From Anaeromicropila populeti (GTDB lineage: Bacteria; Bacillota; Clostridia; Lachnospirales; Lachnospiraceae), in contig NZ_FOYZ01000013.1 of NCBI RefSeq assembly GCF_900112775.1, positions 1 to 64,000 on the forward strand: DNA of 64,000 nt. Reading direction: 5' to 3'. Every line of letters starts with the position of its first letter. Within the stretch, counting starts at the first letter, position 1. This document shows positions 10,701 through 17,743 of the stretch, piece after piece. A program made the position numbers and the translations under genes. Under the pieces are notes generated by a model that ran no database searches, was not told where the DNA came from, and worked only from the letters and a program-made list of their open reading frames with translations.

Positions 10701-13700
10701 TTAAAAAGATAGATAGAAGTACGCATTTTGAACAATTTGGAATGAATTCTCTTGTAATCATGGATATTATTGATTGTTTAGAGAAGAGATTTGGAAGATT
10801 ATCAAAAACATTATTTTTTGAATATTTAAACTTAAATGATTTAGCAGCGTATTTTATTGAGAATTTTTATAATGAGCTAAGTAGAGAACTACCTTCCGAA
10901 AGAGTAATAGAAGTAGTACAGGAAGAAAAAAAGAGTATGGATCGGAAAGATATTGTGACCGATAAAAAGGATATTCCTGAAAAAGGAAAAATAGCAATTG
11001 TCGGATTAGCTGGCAGGTACCCGATGGCAGACAGCCTGGAAGAATTTTGGAGAAATCTTACAAACGGAAAAGACTGTATTACAGAAATTCCATTAGAACG
11101 ATGGGATTATCACCAATACTTTAATCCCGATAAAGAACAGAAAGGAAAGGTATATACAAAATGGGGAGGTTTTGTAAACGATGTTGACAAATTTGATCCT
11201 TTGTTCTTTAATATGTCTCCAAAAGAATCGGAATTAATAGATCCTCAAGAAAGAATCTTTTTGGAAACTGCATGGGAAACTATAGAGGATGCAGGGTATA
11301 CCAAAGAAAAACTGAAAGATAGTACAGTTGGAGTTTATGTCGGAGTTATGTGGGGGCAATATCAATTATATGGTGTTGACAAAGCTGTATTAGAAAAGCC
11401 TACATCAAGTTATGCTTCAGTAGCCAATAGGGTATCCTATGTCTTTGATTTTAAAGGTCCAAGTATGGCAATTGATACAATGTGTTCTTCTTCTGTTGCG
11501 GCTATAAAAACGGCATTTGAAAGCTTGCGAAATGGTGACATCGATTATGCAATCGCTGGTGGAGTAAACCTGATGGTACACCCGAATAAATACCATCTTA
11601 TCTGTCAAGGGCATTTTGCATCTACAGATGGGAGATGCAGAAGCTTTGGTGCTGGTGGAGACGGATATGTACCTGGTGAAGGTGCAGGAGCTGTACTGCT
11701 AAAACCATTAGAGAAGGCAATCCGGGATGGAGATCATATTTATGGTGTTTTACTGGATGTTCATATTAATCACGGTGGTAAAACAAATGGATATACAGTT
11801 CCAAGTCCGGTGGCTCAAAGCAAATTGATTTGTGATTCTTTCAGCAGGGCAGGTATTTCACCGGAAACAGTCGGATATATGGAAGCTCATGGAACTGGAA
11901 CAGCATTAGGAGATCCAATTGAAATTGATGGAATTAGAAAGGCATTTGGCAGTTTTACAGATAAAAAGCAGTTTTGTTCAATTGGTTCGGTTAAATCCAA
12001 TATTGGGCACTTGGAGTCAGCGGCAGGTATAGCTGCTCTTACAAAGGTTTTACTACAAATGAAATATAAAACACTTGTGCCATCCATTCATGCAGATAGA
12101 TTAAATCAAAATATTGACTTTTCAGATTCACCTGTTGTTGTGCAGCGTAAGCTGCAAAATTGGGATAAAATCAGCGGAAATAATGAAGTGTCAGCAAGAA
12201 GAGCAGGAATCAGCAGTTTTGGAGCAGGTGGAACAAATGGATTTATGTTGCTTGAAGAATATGAGGAACAAGACGAGAAATTTTCAAATTCCAGAAAAGA
12301 GCCATATATTTTTGTTTTTTCTGCAAAAACAAAGGAAAGCTTAAGAGAGTTAGCAATAAAATATCAGATGTATTTCCATGGGTGTAGTTATAATAAAAAT
12401 AGGAAAACGAAGGAAGCTTTTATTAGCAGGGAAGAACTAGTAGTTCAAATTGCAGAAACTTTAAATATCGGACATGAGAAACTTAGCGATGATGATGAAT
12501 TAGAATGTTTCTTTTTGTCTTATTATGATTTGCAGGTTTTCCTTAAAAAAATTACGGAAAAATTTAATTTAACGGTTGATAGCAATAGCATTTCCTTGAA
12601 GATGACTATGAATCAATTATGGAAGCTCTTGAATTCATCTGAACAAGAGATGTGTGGTGATTATGGCGAATCTGTAGATGCAGAAATGTTATTAGAACGG
12701 ATAGCATATACGCTTCAAGTTGGAAGAGAGGCTATGAACGAAAGATTTGCAATTGTTGCAAGGAATTTTGGTGAATTACTATGTGGTATGGATTCATTCC
12801 TAACACAGCAGGAAAATCCCAATGTATATGCAAATGTTGTTGAAATGGTTCCAGACGAATCGTGGGATGATTTACTCCCGAAATGGTTTAAGCATGGAAA
12901 AATAAGAGAAATTGCAAGCTTCTGGGCATCAGGAATGGAAATACCGTGGGAAGAGTTTTATAAAGATAAGAAAATAAGAAAAATTTCACTGCCAACATAT
13001 CCTTTTGCTAAGGAGAGCTATTGGATAGAAACCCTTCAGAACAAGAATCAATCGATGGCGGTTAAGCCTGTCTTCGTTAAGCATTTTTCTAAAAATCATA
13101 AACTGGTAAAGGATCATTATATTAATGGAAAAATTATTTTACCAGGCTCCTTGATCGTGGAAATGATAAGAGAAGCAGTTGGTTTTTACGGCTATAATCA
13201 GAATAGATACTTGATAAAGGAGTTGTTCTGGGTAAATTCCATTGTGCTCAATGAGGAAGAAACTTCTGTTTATGTTCAACTAGAACAACAAGGCAAAGAA
13301 CTTAACTTTGTTGTTTTAACGCATGAAACAGGACAAGTATGTGCAAAAGGTTCTTATGAAACAGAAACTGTGAATGGAATACAGAGTAAGTTGGAAATAG
13401 ATTCAATTACAAATCGTTGTAATGAGTTGGTTACAAAAGAAAAATGTTATAGCTTTTTTGAGTGTAATGGATTGGAATACGGAACGACTTATCAGACAAT
13501 AGATAAAATTTATATAGGTAAGTCGGAGATAATTGCATTTCATACAGCAACGTTGTATCAGGAACAACAAAATTATGTATATCCACCAACTTCCTTAGAT
13601 GGAGCTTTCCAAGCAGAAATTGGATTTTCCATTTTAAGTGAAAATGCAGTTTTAGGGCTTCCTTATAAAATTGAGAACGTTAGAGTATATGACAAGATTC

Positions 13701-16700
13701 CAGAAAAATTTGTGACCTATATGCAAAGAGATGGAGAAAAGACAAAAATAGTGGTTGCTGATCTAGATGGTAATTTAATATATACAATAGATGATTTTGT
13801 AGTAAAGAAAAAAAATACCAATCGTGAATTGCAAGCCACAAGAGACATTTTATTTTATAAAGAAAAGTGGATTGAACTGAATGCAGAGAAAAGCCAACAT
13901 GAAGCAGAAGAATTTTATTTAATCATTGGCGATCATGAAACTACAGAGCAGCTTAGTCTGATTTGTGATAACGATTGCAGCAGAAAGCTTATAGTAAGTG
14001 ACAGGTATGAAAGAGAGAAAGATTACTATCATATTAATACACTTTTAAAAGAAGACTATATGAATGTGTCTATTGATCTTAAACTAATGAATAGTAAAAT
14101 TACTAAAATAATATTTGTGAAAAACGCAAACGAGCTAGATAATGCGGATAAAAATATTGAAAATATACATAGGCTATCAAAGGAAATGCTTGTTTTAGCA
14201 CAGTCTGTAGCGGAAGGAGTCTTGGGAAAGACTGTAGAAATGCTCTTTGTTTTTTCAGGAGTATATGGTAATGTATATCGAAATGCAGCCGCTGGTTTTT
14301 GGAAATCAATTCAATACGAAATTGCGTGTACAAAAATTAGAATGGTATCCTTTGAAGAAGAAATTTATAAAATAAGAAAAATGCCGGAACTTCTATGGAA
14401 AGAAATAAATACAGTTAAGGATGGTTTAGAAGAAATTATCTATAGAAATGAGGTCCGGTATAAGAAGACATTTGCAGAATGTGTTTTAAATTCCTCTCTT
14501 CCACGTAGTCTGGACTGGAAGGAAAAGGGCGTCACAATTATTACTGGCGGTGCAGGCGCATTAGGACTACTTTTTGCAAAATGGATTTCCTCTAATTTTG
14601 AAGGAACAATAGTTTTAGTAGGAAGAAGTCATATTTCAAAAGAAAAGGAACGGGAAATTCTGGACTATGTGGGGAGCAATGTAGTTTATCGAAGAGCGGA
14701 CATTAGTAAAAGGGATGAAGTTCAAAAATTAATACAGGACATTGAAATGCAATATGCTGCAATTACAAGAATTATTCATTGTGCAGGAAGCATTAGAGAT
14801 AACCTAATTCAAAAGAAAACCAATATAGATTTGGCAACAGTATTAAATCCAAAAATCAATGGTTTGCTTAATTTAGACGAACTTACAAGAAATCATCCAA
14901 TTAAAGCATTTATTATTTTTTCTTCGATGGCAGCTATTGTTGGAAATGTTGGACAGGCAGATTATGCTTTTGCAAATGGTTTTATGGATGAATTTATAAA
15001 AGAAAGAAATAAAAGGACGAAAAGCAATCATACTATTTCAATTAACTGGCCATTATGGAATGGAACTGGAATGCAGATTCCAGAGAGCTCATTACAAGTA
15101 ATGAAAGAGCAGAGCGGCCTAGATGTGTTATCAGAAGAGGAAGGTATTTTGGCATTTACTAAAATCATGGAATATAGTGCAGAAAACGTGATTGTAGCAG
15201 TAGGTGATAAAGAAAAGATTGGAAAACACCTTTCTATGGACGAGATGCATAGTGAAACAACAACTTTGCAGTTAAAAGAAGCTGTAGGAGAAGATACGTT
15301 AACTCACTGGATTAAAGAGATAATAACATCTGTTACGAAGGTACCAATTAATCGAATAGGTAATGACCAAGAGTTTGAACGATTTGGTATTGATTCCGTA
15401 ATGCTTATGGAATTAGAAAATAAATTAAGTAAGAAAATAGGACAACCTACACAAAATGCATTTTTAAAGTGTACAACTGTATCTGAGATTGTGCGGTTTT
15501 TGACAGAAAATCAGATTGAAATGATAAAAGTAAAAGAGTCTGTAAAGGAAGAACAAGAACAAGAACGAGGACAAGAACAAGAACGAGGACAAGATAAAAT
15601 TGCAGTAGTAGGAATGAGCTGCAAGTTTCCTAAGGCAAATACAGTAGAGGAGTTTTGGAGTAATCTGAAACAAGGAAGAAATTGTATTGATAAGTTGGAA
15701 AATACAAATTATTATGGTGGATTTATTGAAGGAGTCGGCCAGTTTGATCCACTATTTTTCAATATTTCTCCTAAGCAGGCGCCTTACATGGATCCTCAAG
15801 AAAGGCTGATGTTGGAAATTGTCTGGTTTGCATTGGAAGACGCAGGTTATTCAAAAGAAAAATTATTAGAATTAAAACGTAAGGGAAAACGAACAGGTGT
15901 ATTTATTGGTGCCATGTATGAGCATTATCCATTGATGGCAAATAATAAGACGGATCAGGCATTACTTTCAGGAAGTTCATATTGGTCAATTGCAAATAGA
16001 ATATCCCATTTTCTTGATTTGAATGGACCTAGCCTTGCAGTGGATACGGCTTGTACATCATCAACTACAGCCCTCCATCTGGCAATTAACAGTATAAATA
16101 ATGGAGAATGTGATTTGGCAATTGTGGGAGGAGTAAATTTAAATCTTCACAATAGCAAATATGAGGGACTATCACTAAATCATATGCTGGGCAGCAAGCC
16201 AAAGAGCATGAGCTTTAGCAATGGAGATGGGTATCTTCCTGGAGAAGGAGTAGGTGCAATCATTTTAAATAAAATGAATATGGCATTGAAAGAAAATGAT
16301 AGGGTATATTGCTTGATAAATGGATGTGTATTAAATCATATTGGTAAAAGCAAGGCATATAAGCTGCCATCTAAGGAAGCACAAAGAGATTTAATTAAGG
16401 AAGTTTTTCATAAAACTAACGTAAAACCTGCGGAAGTATCTTATTATGAAGCAGCAGCAAATGGAACTATTGTTGGAGATGCAATAGAAATAAACGGACT
16501 AATTGAAGCATTCCAAATGTTGAAGGTAAATGAAAGTAAATGTGTAATTGGAACAGTGAAGTCAAATATTGGTCATTTAGAAGCAGCATCCGGGGTATCC
16601 CAACTTATAAAGGTTGCCTTGCAGCTATACCATAGAATGCTTGTTCCAACAATAAATGTGGAAGAATTAAATCCAGACATTCATCTAGAAGGAACGCCGT

Positions 16701-17743
16701 TTTCCTTGAACATGAAATATCGCGAATGGAACGAGCCGGGACAGGATACTTTGCATGCTATGATTAATGCAGTGGGTGCAGGTGGAACAAATGTGTGCGT
16801 AATGGTAGAAGAATACAATAAGGCTTTGTCAAGAAAAGTACGTGAAACAAAGCTAGGTAAAATTGTGATTCCAATTTCGGCCTTAACAAAGGAAAGTCTT
16901 CAGGCAATGTTGAAGCAATTGGTGGCCTTTCTGGAAACAACAGATAAGATAGATTTAATTGATTTTGCTTATACACTAAGTAGAAGAGAACCTATGGATG
17001 AAAGGGCAGCTATTATTTCAAATGATTATCACGAGTTAATTCAAAGGATGAAAGAACTCTTATCAGGCAGCAGCAAAAACGATAATGTTTTTGTTGGCAC
17101 AGCAGATAAAAAATTGCAGAAGGATTACTGTACTGGTGATTTAAATGAAATAGCAGAGCACTGGGTGAGGGGAACTGGTCTATTGCCAGATGACCTTTAC
17201 AAAGGTGGAAAATTAATTTCTATACCACACTATCCATTTGAAAACCAGACGTACTGGATCGAAACTCAGAATAGTCATTTTGAGTCAGATAGTGAAACTA
17301 TAATTGAGGACAGCCAAGTTGTACCTGAGAAAGAGGATTCAGAAGACAGCCTGCATGACTTAATGAAAATAACTGCTTCATTACTAGACGTACCAATGGA
17401 AAGGTTAGATGTACATAAATCGTTTGAACAGTACGGTATGGATTCAATTATCGGAATGAAGCTGCTGGATTACATAAATACAAAATATAATAGTGCAATC
17501 ACAATCAGCATGCTTTTTGAACATTATTGTATTTACCAGCTTAGTCAATTAATTATAGACACAACACTTTCTCTTGGAGAAAATAAACAGAAGGAAAGTA
17601 TAGAAGAGCATGATGCAATTTATTATTTAGATAATTTTATTCTTTCTATGATCGAAGAGAATGAAATGAAAATAGAAGATGCAGTTATGCTTAGAAACGA
17701 AATTCTTATGAAACTAAGGAAGGGGGATAAACTTGCTAAATAA
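4781..17743 (+). CDS. Hybrid trans-AT PKS megasynthase 1: A-T | KS-DH-KR-T | KS-psiT-DH-KR-T | KS0-T
   Basis: A 4320-residue loading and extension protein. Order: adenylation domain (~25-535), carrier (Ser580), KS1 (643-1060, Cys811), DH1 (His1229/Asp1388), KR1 (GGMGGIG at 1700), carrier (Ser1990), KS2 (2071-2495, Cys2235), an embedded degenerate carrier fold (~2545-2620), DH2 (His2779/Asp2940), KR2 (GGAGALG at 3256), carrier (Ser3539), KS3 (3606-4030, Cys3758 kept, HGTGT His replaced by Ala3892), carrier (Ser4222), and a helical C-terminal docking segment (~4275-4320). There is no AT anywhere, hence trans-AT. The ATG is preceded by AGAGAGG. It overlaps the next gene by 11 bp and its docking tail should meet that protein's N terminus. 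Predicted output is a starter extended by two malonyl units, each reduced and dehydrated, then passed through KS3 without extension to the first glycine module. The domain calls are secure; the starter is not. Confidence 0.95.
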   Translation: MSGKNKKKIICNRTIKDKTEYNFKQSLYQMFQQKVQKQPDSVAVIYETGDKEIVLTYKQVDYLVDQVAEIIYSTLSGVSNYIGVYVERSPYTLLALLAVWKTGNIYVPIDMAFPTEYIDYIIKDADINLVLTQVQYASVFQEKNVLVKNIDFIDLEQIVMNQEIQYQHTDKSSPEKISFIMYTSGTTGHPKGVKHRQIQLINRFNWVWSHYPFREGDIFSQRTNVNFMPSMWEFLGGLLRGIPTVIFADGVVKDAYQLADAIEKQKVTVILFVPSLLKRLMEMPNGVEKLASLRFCTTCGEPLTYELYKMFNVMLPNRILLNDYGSTEMNGVLYLDNLNYSDEEEKLPDFKVISNINAYILNSELHICQEGEPGILFIGGVSLATGYVNLPQENRDKFVVISLNKRKKERLYKTGDLAIYTKEGGIRIIGRSDHQVKIRGIRIELTAVESAINQCEYISECCVVAKEIQEGVKVLIAYVVLKEDSYIADNELKEWIKTYLPEYMVPSQIVQLNALPHTPNGKIKRVDLEEMSNQIKLEKEKLSSTDDLLYNLTKIAADVLGRNSTELISTETFKNIGFDSLTLVDFLNRINNLYHIHIALSELFDHASIEAMADHIANKLKNERVNPEKKKNTDEYGNAHKEVAIIGMSGRFPGAENVDELWENMLQGIVSISKVPDTRWDAEKYFDEDIKAEGKSISKWGGFLKQIDLFDPEFFQILPRECELMDPQQRLCMEECWKALEDAGCSDKELYGKKVSIFVGARQGDYREVIEKNNVSVDSFVSMGCDSAILAARLSYFLNLKGAAVTVDTACSSSLAAMHLACKSIQNGECEMALACGVNTMSSPYLFIQSTKMGILSPSGELKVFDNEANGTVISEGVAVVVLKKLSNAVKDKDRIYGVIAGSGMNQDGKTNGITAPSGESQEELMKSTYQEYNIDPQTISYIECHGTGTKLGDPIEVQSIANVFSEYHNKIVLGTVKSNIGHTVACSGISGVIKILLAMKNEKLPGIPKLEKLNQHIDLDKMSFLFNKEQMEWTSPKVAGINSFGFSGTNVHMVIKEYSANNKISQQEAEKENRYYLIPVSAKSETALLKKKAELLEWINKNYNKYPMNEIAFTLQKGRSHFQYRNAFLVKDLEELIGFLKEELSPPILGMETAKTQTELFALAERYISGEEIDWLELNKDNQAHVISMPTYPFEYENYWVEEIEEKSLNTIKKYIVFTKEDSLVSDHLINGENVIAGAVLLEKISSTATTCYKESYSQFEEVYWKKPLVLENKSVSAYITFKKNQMKLDFELYSADDNACICEGQLIQSDNLLVHEKLKTDLIMNKCSNKISGNALYQYYQNSKIDYLDTYRVVQEIHYNENECLSVLVSFNDRGDKNLIVPQILDGAFHSIIASKIVECDTVLYMPYSMECFKVYQKFQQKCMAYIQLHKLNENSKIVKADIQIVNMQGEYIAEVTGFTVAAVKMGQHSPDTVFLQQNWVDSSVSGIENLQEELEEIMIFTNHEIVKDKLPGKRIVQIKMGSCFEKLSDFVYQIGRDEQDYHKLVSSISGGTKKLFHILHLFSFEKADTLDEKQENGNLSIVKLTKAFLQLSQDSKIKLIFAFPGTIDEDYPIYAGTHGLIKTINLEKPQFQYKGIELCDYGDMNDNIRQLWCEFFQNAEHTHVRYLDNHREIKQLVEVPYIEENAYRYKGNYVIAGGMGGIGIIVAKKILESPEARVILLGRSVLNEEKQKLLNCIKEDSNKIDYFVADISNYEQMKDCLADIREAYGTIDGIINCAGIIKDNLLITKSLDEYREVVKVKVQGTLHLDRATAGDKLQFFCVFSSITSVFGNVGQCDYAYGNGFLDEFVQIRQKKVKEGIRYGKSVSINWPLWLNGGMKIPHSVLERMQTEKGMTAMSDIQGIKALETVLSKKQANLIVLAGDKDKIIKYVMGCNQCKPVEKKQENNVSKQSVENYTIDYLSEVIRKVTGIKKIDRSTHFEQFGMNSLVIMDIIDCLEKRFGRLSKTLFFEYLNLNDLAAYFIENFYNELSRELPSERVIEVVQEEKKSMDRKDIVTDKKDIPEKGKIAIVGLAGRYPMADSLEEFWRNLTNGKDCITEIPLERWDYHQYFNPDKEQKGKVYTKWGGFVNDVDKFDPLFFNMSPKESELIDPQERIFLETAWETIEDAGYTKEKLKDSTVGVYVGVMWGQYQLYGVDKAVLEKPTSSYASVANRVSYVFDFKGPSMAIDTMCSSSVAAIKTAFESLRNGDIDYAIAGGVNLMVHPNKYHLICQGHFASTDGRCRSFGAGGDGYVPGEGAGAVLLKPLEKAIRDGDHIYGVLLDVHINHGGKTNGYTVPSPVAQSKLICDSFSRAGISPETVGYMEAHGTGTALGDPIEIDGIRKAFGSFTDKKQFCSIGSVKSNIGHLESAAGIAALTKVLLQMKYKTLVPSIHADRLNQNIDFSDSPVVVQRKLQNWDKISGNNEVSARRAGISSFGAGGTNGFMLLEEYEEQDEKFSNSRKEPYIFVFSAKTKESLRELAIKYQMYFHGCSYNKNRKTKEAFISREELVVQIAETLNIGHEKLSDDDELECFFLSYYDLQVFLKKITEKFNLTVDSNSISLKMTMNQLWKLLNSSEQEMCGDYGESVDAEMLLERIAYTLQVGREAMNERFAIVARNFGELLCGMDSFLTQQENPNVYANVVEMVPDESWDDLLPKWFKHGKIREIASFWASGMEIPWEEFYKDKKIRKISLPTYPFAKESYWIETLQNKNQSMAVKPVFVKHFSKNHKLVKDHYINGKIILPGSLIVEMIREAVGFYGYNQNRYLIKELFWVNSIVLNEEETSVYVQLEQQGKELNFVVLTHETGQVCAKGSYETETVNGIQSKLEIDSITNRCNELVTKEKCYSFFECNGLEYGTTYQTIDKIYIGKSEIIAFHTATLYQEQQNYVYPPTSLDGAFQAEIGFSILSENAVLGLPYKIENVRVYDKIPEKFVTYMQRDGEKTKIVVADLDGNLIYTIDDFVVKKKNTNRELQATRDILFYKEKWIELNAEKSQHEAEEFYLIIGDHETTEQLSLICDNDCSRKLIVSDRYEREKDYYHINTLLKEDYMNVSIDLKLMNSKITKIIFVKNANELDNADKNIENIHRLSKEMLVLAQSVAEGVLGKTVEMLFVFSGVYGNVYRNAAAGFWKSIQYEIACTKIRMVSFEEEIYKIRKMPELLWKEINTVKDGLEEIIYRNEVRYKKTFAECVLNSSLPRSLDWKEKGVTIITGGAGALGLLFAKWISSNFEGTIVLVGRSHISKEKEREILDYVGSNVVYRRADISKRDEVQKLIQDIEMQYAAITRIIHCAGSIRDNLIQKKTNIDLATVLNPKINGLLNLDELTRNHPIKAFIIFSSMAAIVGNVGQADYAFANGFMDEFIKERNKRTKSNHTISINWPLWNGTGMQIPESSLQVMKEQSGLDVLSEEEGILAFTKIMEYSAENVIVAVGDKEKIGKHLSMDEMHSETTTLQLKEAVGEDTLTHWIKEIITSVTKVPINRIGNDQEFERFGIDSVMLMELENKLSKKIGQPTQNAFLKCTTVSEIVRFLTENQIEMIKVKESVKEEQEQERGQEQERGQDKIAVVGMSCKFPKANTVEEFWSNLKQGRNCIDKLENTNYYGGFIEGVGQFDPLFFNISPKQAPYMDPQERLMLEIVWFALEDAGYSKEKLLELKRKGKRTGVFIGAMYEHYPLMANNKTDQALLSGSSYWSIANRISHFLDLNGPSLAVDTACTSSTTALHLAINSINNGECDLAIVGGVNLNLHNSKYEGLSLNHMLGSKPKSMSFSNGDGYLPGEGVGAIILNKMNMALKENDRVYCLINGCVLNHIGKSKAYKLPSKEAQRDLIKEVFHKTNVKPAEVSYYEAAANGTIVGDAIEINGLIEAFQMLKVNESKCVIGTVKSNIGHLEAASGVSQLIKVALQLYHRMLVPTINVEELNPDIHLEGTPFSLNMKYREWNEPGQDTLHAMINAVGAGGTNVCVMVEEYNKALSRKVRETKLGKIVIPISALTKESLQAMLKQLVAFLETTDKIDLIDFAYTLSRREPMDERAAIISNDYHELIQRMKELLSGSSKNDNVFVGTADKKLQKDYCTGDLNEIAEHWVRGTGLLPDDLYKGGKLISIPHYPFENQTYWIETQNSHFESDSETIIEDSQVVPEKEDSEDSLHDLMKITASLLDVPMERLDVHKSFEQYGMDSIIGMKLLDYINTKYNSAITISMLFEHYCIYQLSQLIIDTTLSLGENKQKESIEEHDAIYYLDNFILSMIEENEMKIEDAVMLRNEILMKLRKGDKLAK
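4850..6640 (+). other. Loading didomain A-T of megasynthase 1, unknown starter
   Basis: The ANL-type A domain has an intact phosphate loop (YTSGTTGHPKG) and the terminal NGKIK Lys. In core motif A4, the site that is Asp235 in alpha-amino-acid-activating domains is Met228 (NFMPSMWEF). My approximate specificity code is M-P-W-L-T-C-D-G-V-K, which matches no code I know. With no C domain, the acyl unit passes straight to KS1. A beta/omega-amino, hydroxy or simple carboxylic acid is more likely than an alpha-amino acid. The carrier serine is in GFDSL (Ser580). Confidence 0.85.
6704..10880 (+). other. PKS module 1: KS1-DH-KR-T
   Basis: KS1 keeps Cys811 (DTACSSS), HGTGT and NIGH, so it should elongate. 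It differs from the other KSs: it reads NIGHTVACSG where most others here read NIGHLE-A/T-ASG or AAG, and has GCDSAILAARLSYF before the active site, suggesting a separate clade that takes the loader's acyl group. The DH has catalytic His1229 and Asp1388/His1392, but HxxxGxxxxP ends in Ala rather than Pro. The KR has an intact Rossmann motif and Ser/Tyr/Asn, with Asp in the LDD region (B-type-like). Likely result: one double bond. Confidence 0.85.
10991..15520 (+). other. PKS module 2: KS2-psiT-DH-KR-T
   Basis: KS2 is complete (Cys2235 in DTMCSSS, HGTGT, NIGH). The DH is canonical (HYINGKIILPG, LDGAFQ). The KR is intact (GGAGALG, YAFAN) with Asp in the LDD region. A carrier-like fold without its serine is inserted before the DH (separate entry). 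Likely result: a second double bond, conjugated with that of module 1. Confidence 0.85.
12413..12640 (+). other. Embedded degenerate carrier domain (psiACP-1)
   Basis: The segment between KS2 and the conserved IAYTLQVGREAM strand has the length and helix pattern of an acyl carrier domain: helix, acidic loop, then a helix ending ITEKFNLTV. The phosphopantetheine serine is absent; alignment puts Tyr2581 (FLSYYDLQ) there. It cannot carry a substrate, so a structural or docking role is inferred. Confidence 0.6.
15554..15592 (+). repeat. 18-bp tandem repeat in ACP-KS linker
   Basis: Two exact copies of an 18-bp unit encode QEQERG, plus a partial third. It is a charged flexible linker between the carrier of module 2 and KS3 and has grown in frame. 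Confidence 0.85.
15596..17570 (+). other. Non-elongating module 3: KS0-T
   Basis: KS3 retains Cys3758 (DTACTSS) and the NIGH His, but the HGTGT region reads EAAANGT, so the first catalytic His is Ala3892. Decarboxylative condensation needs that His, so this KS should only pass the chain on. It is followed by a carrier (YGMDS, Ser4222) and the docking tail. It delivers the chain to the C domain of megasynthase 2. Confidence 0.85.
17716..17735 (+). promoter_or_regulatory. Ribosome-binding site and TTG start of megasynthase 2
   Basis: AAGGAAGGGGG lies 6 nt before a TTG codon at 17733-17735. The TTG sits inside the last codons of the preceding gene (stop 17741-17743), so the genes overlap by 11 bp and are probably translationally coupled. 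No ATG or GTG lies between this site and the conserved N-terminal docking helix, which decides for TTG. Confidence 0.75.
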
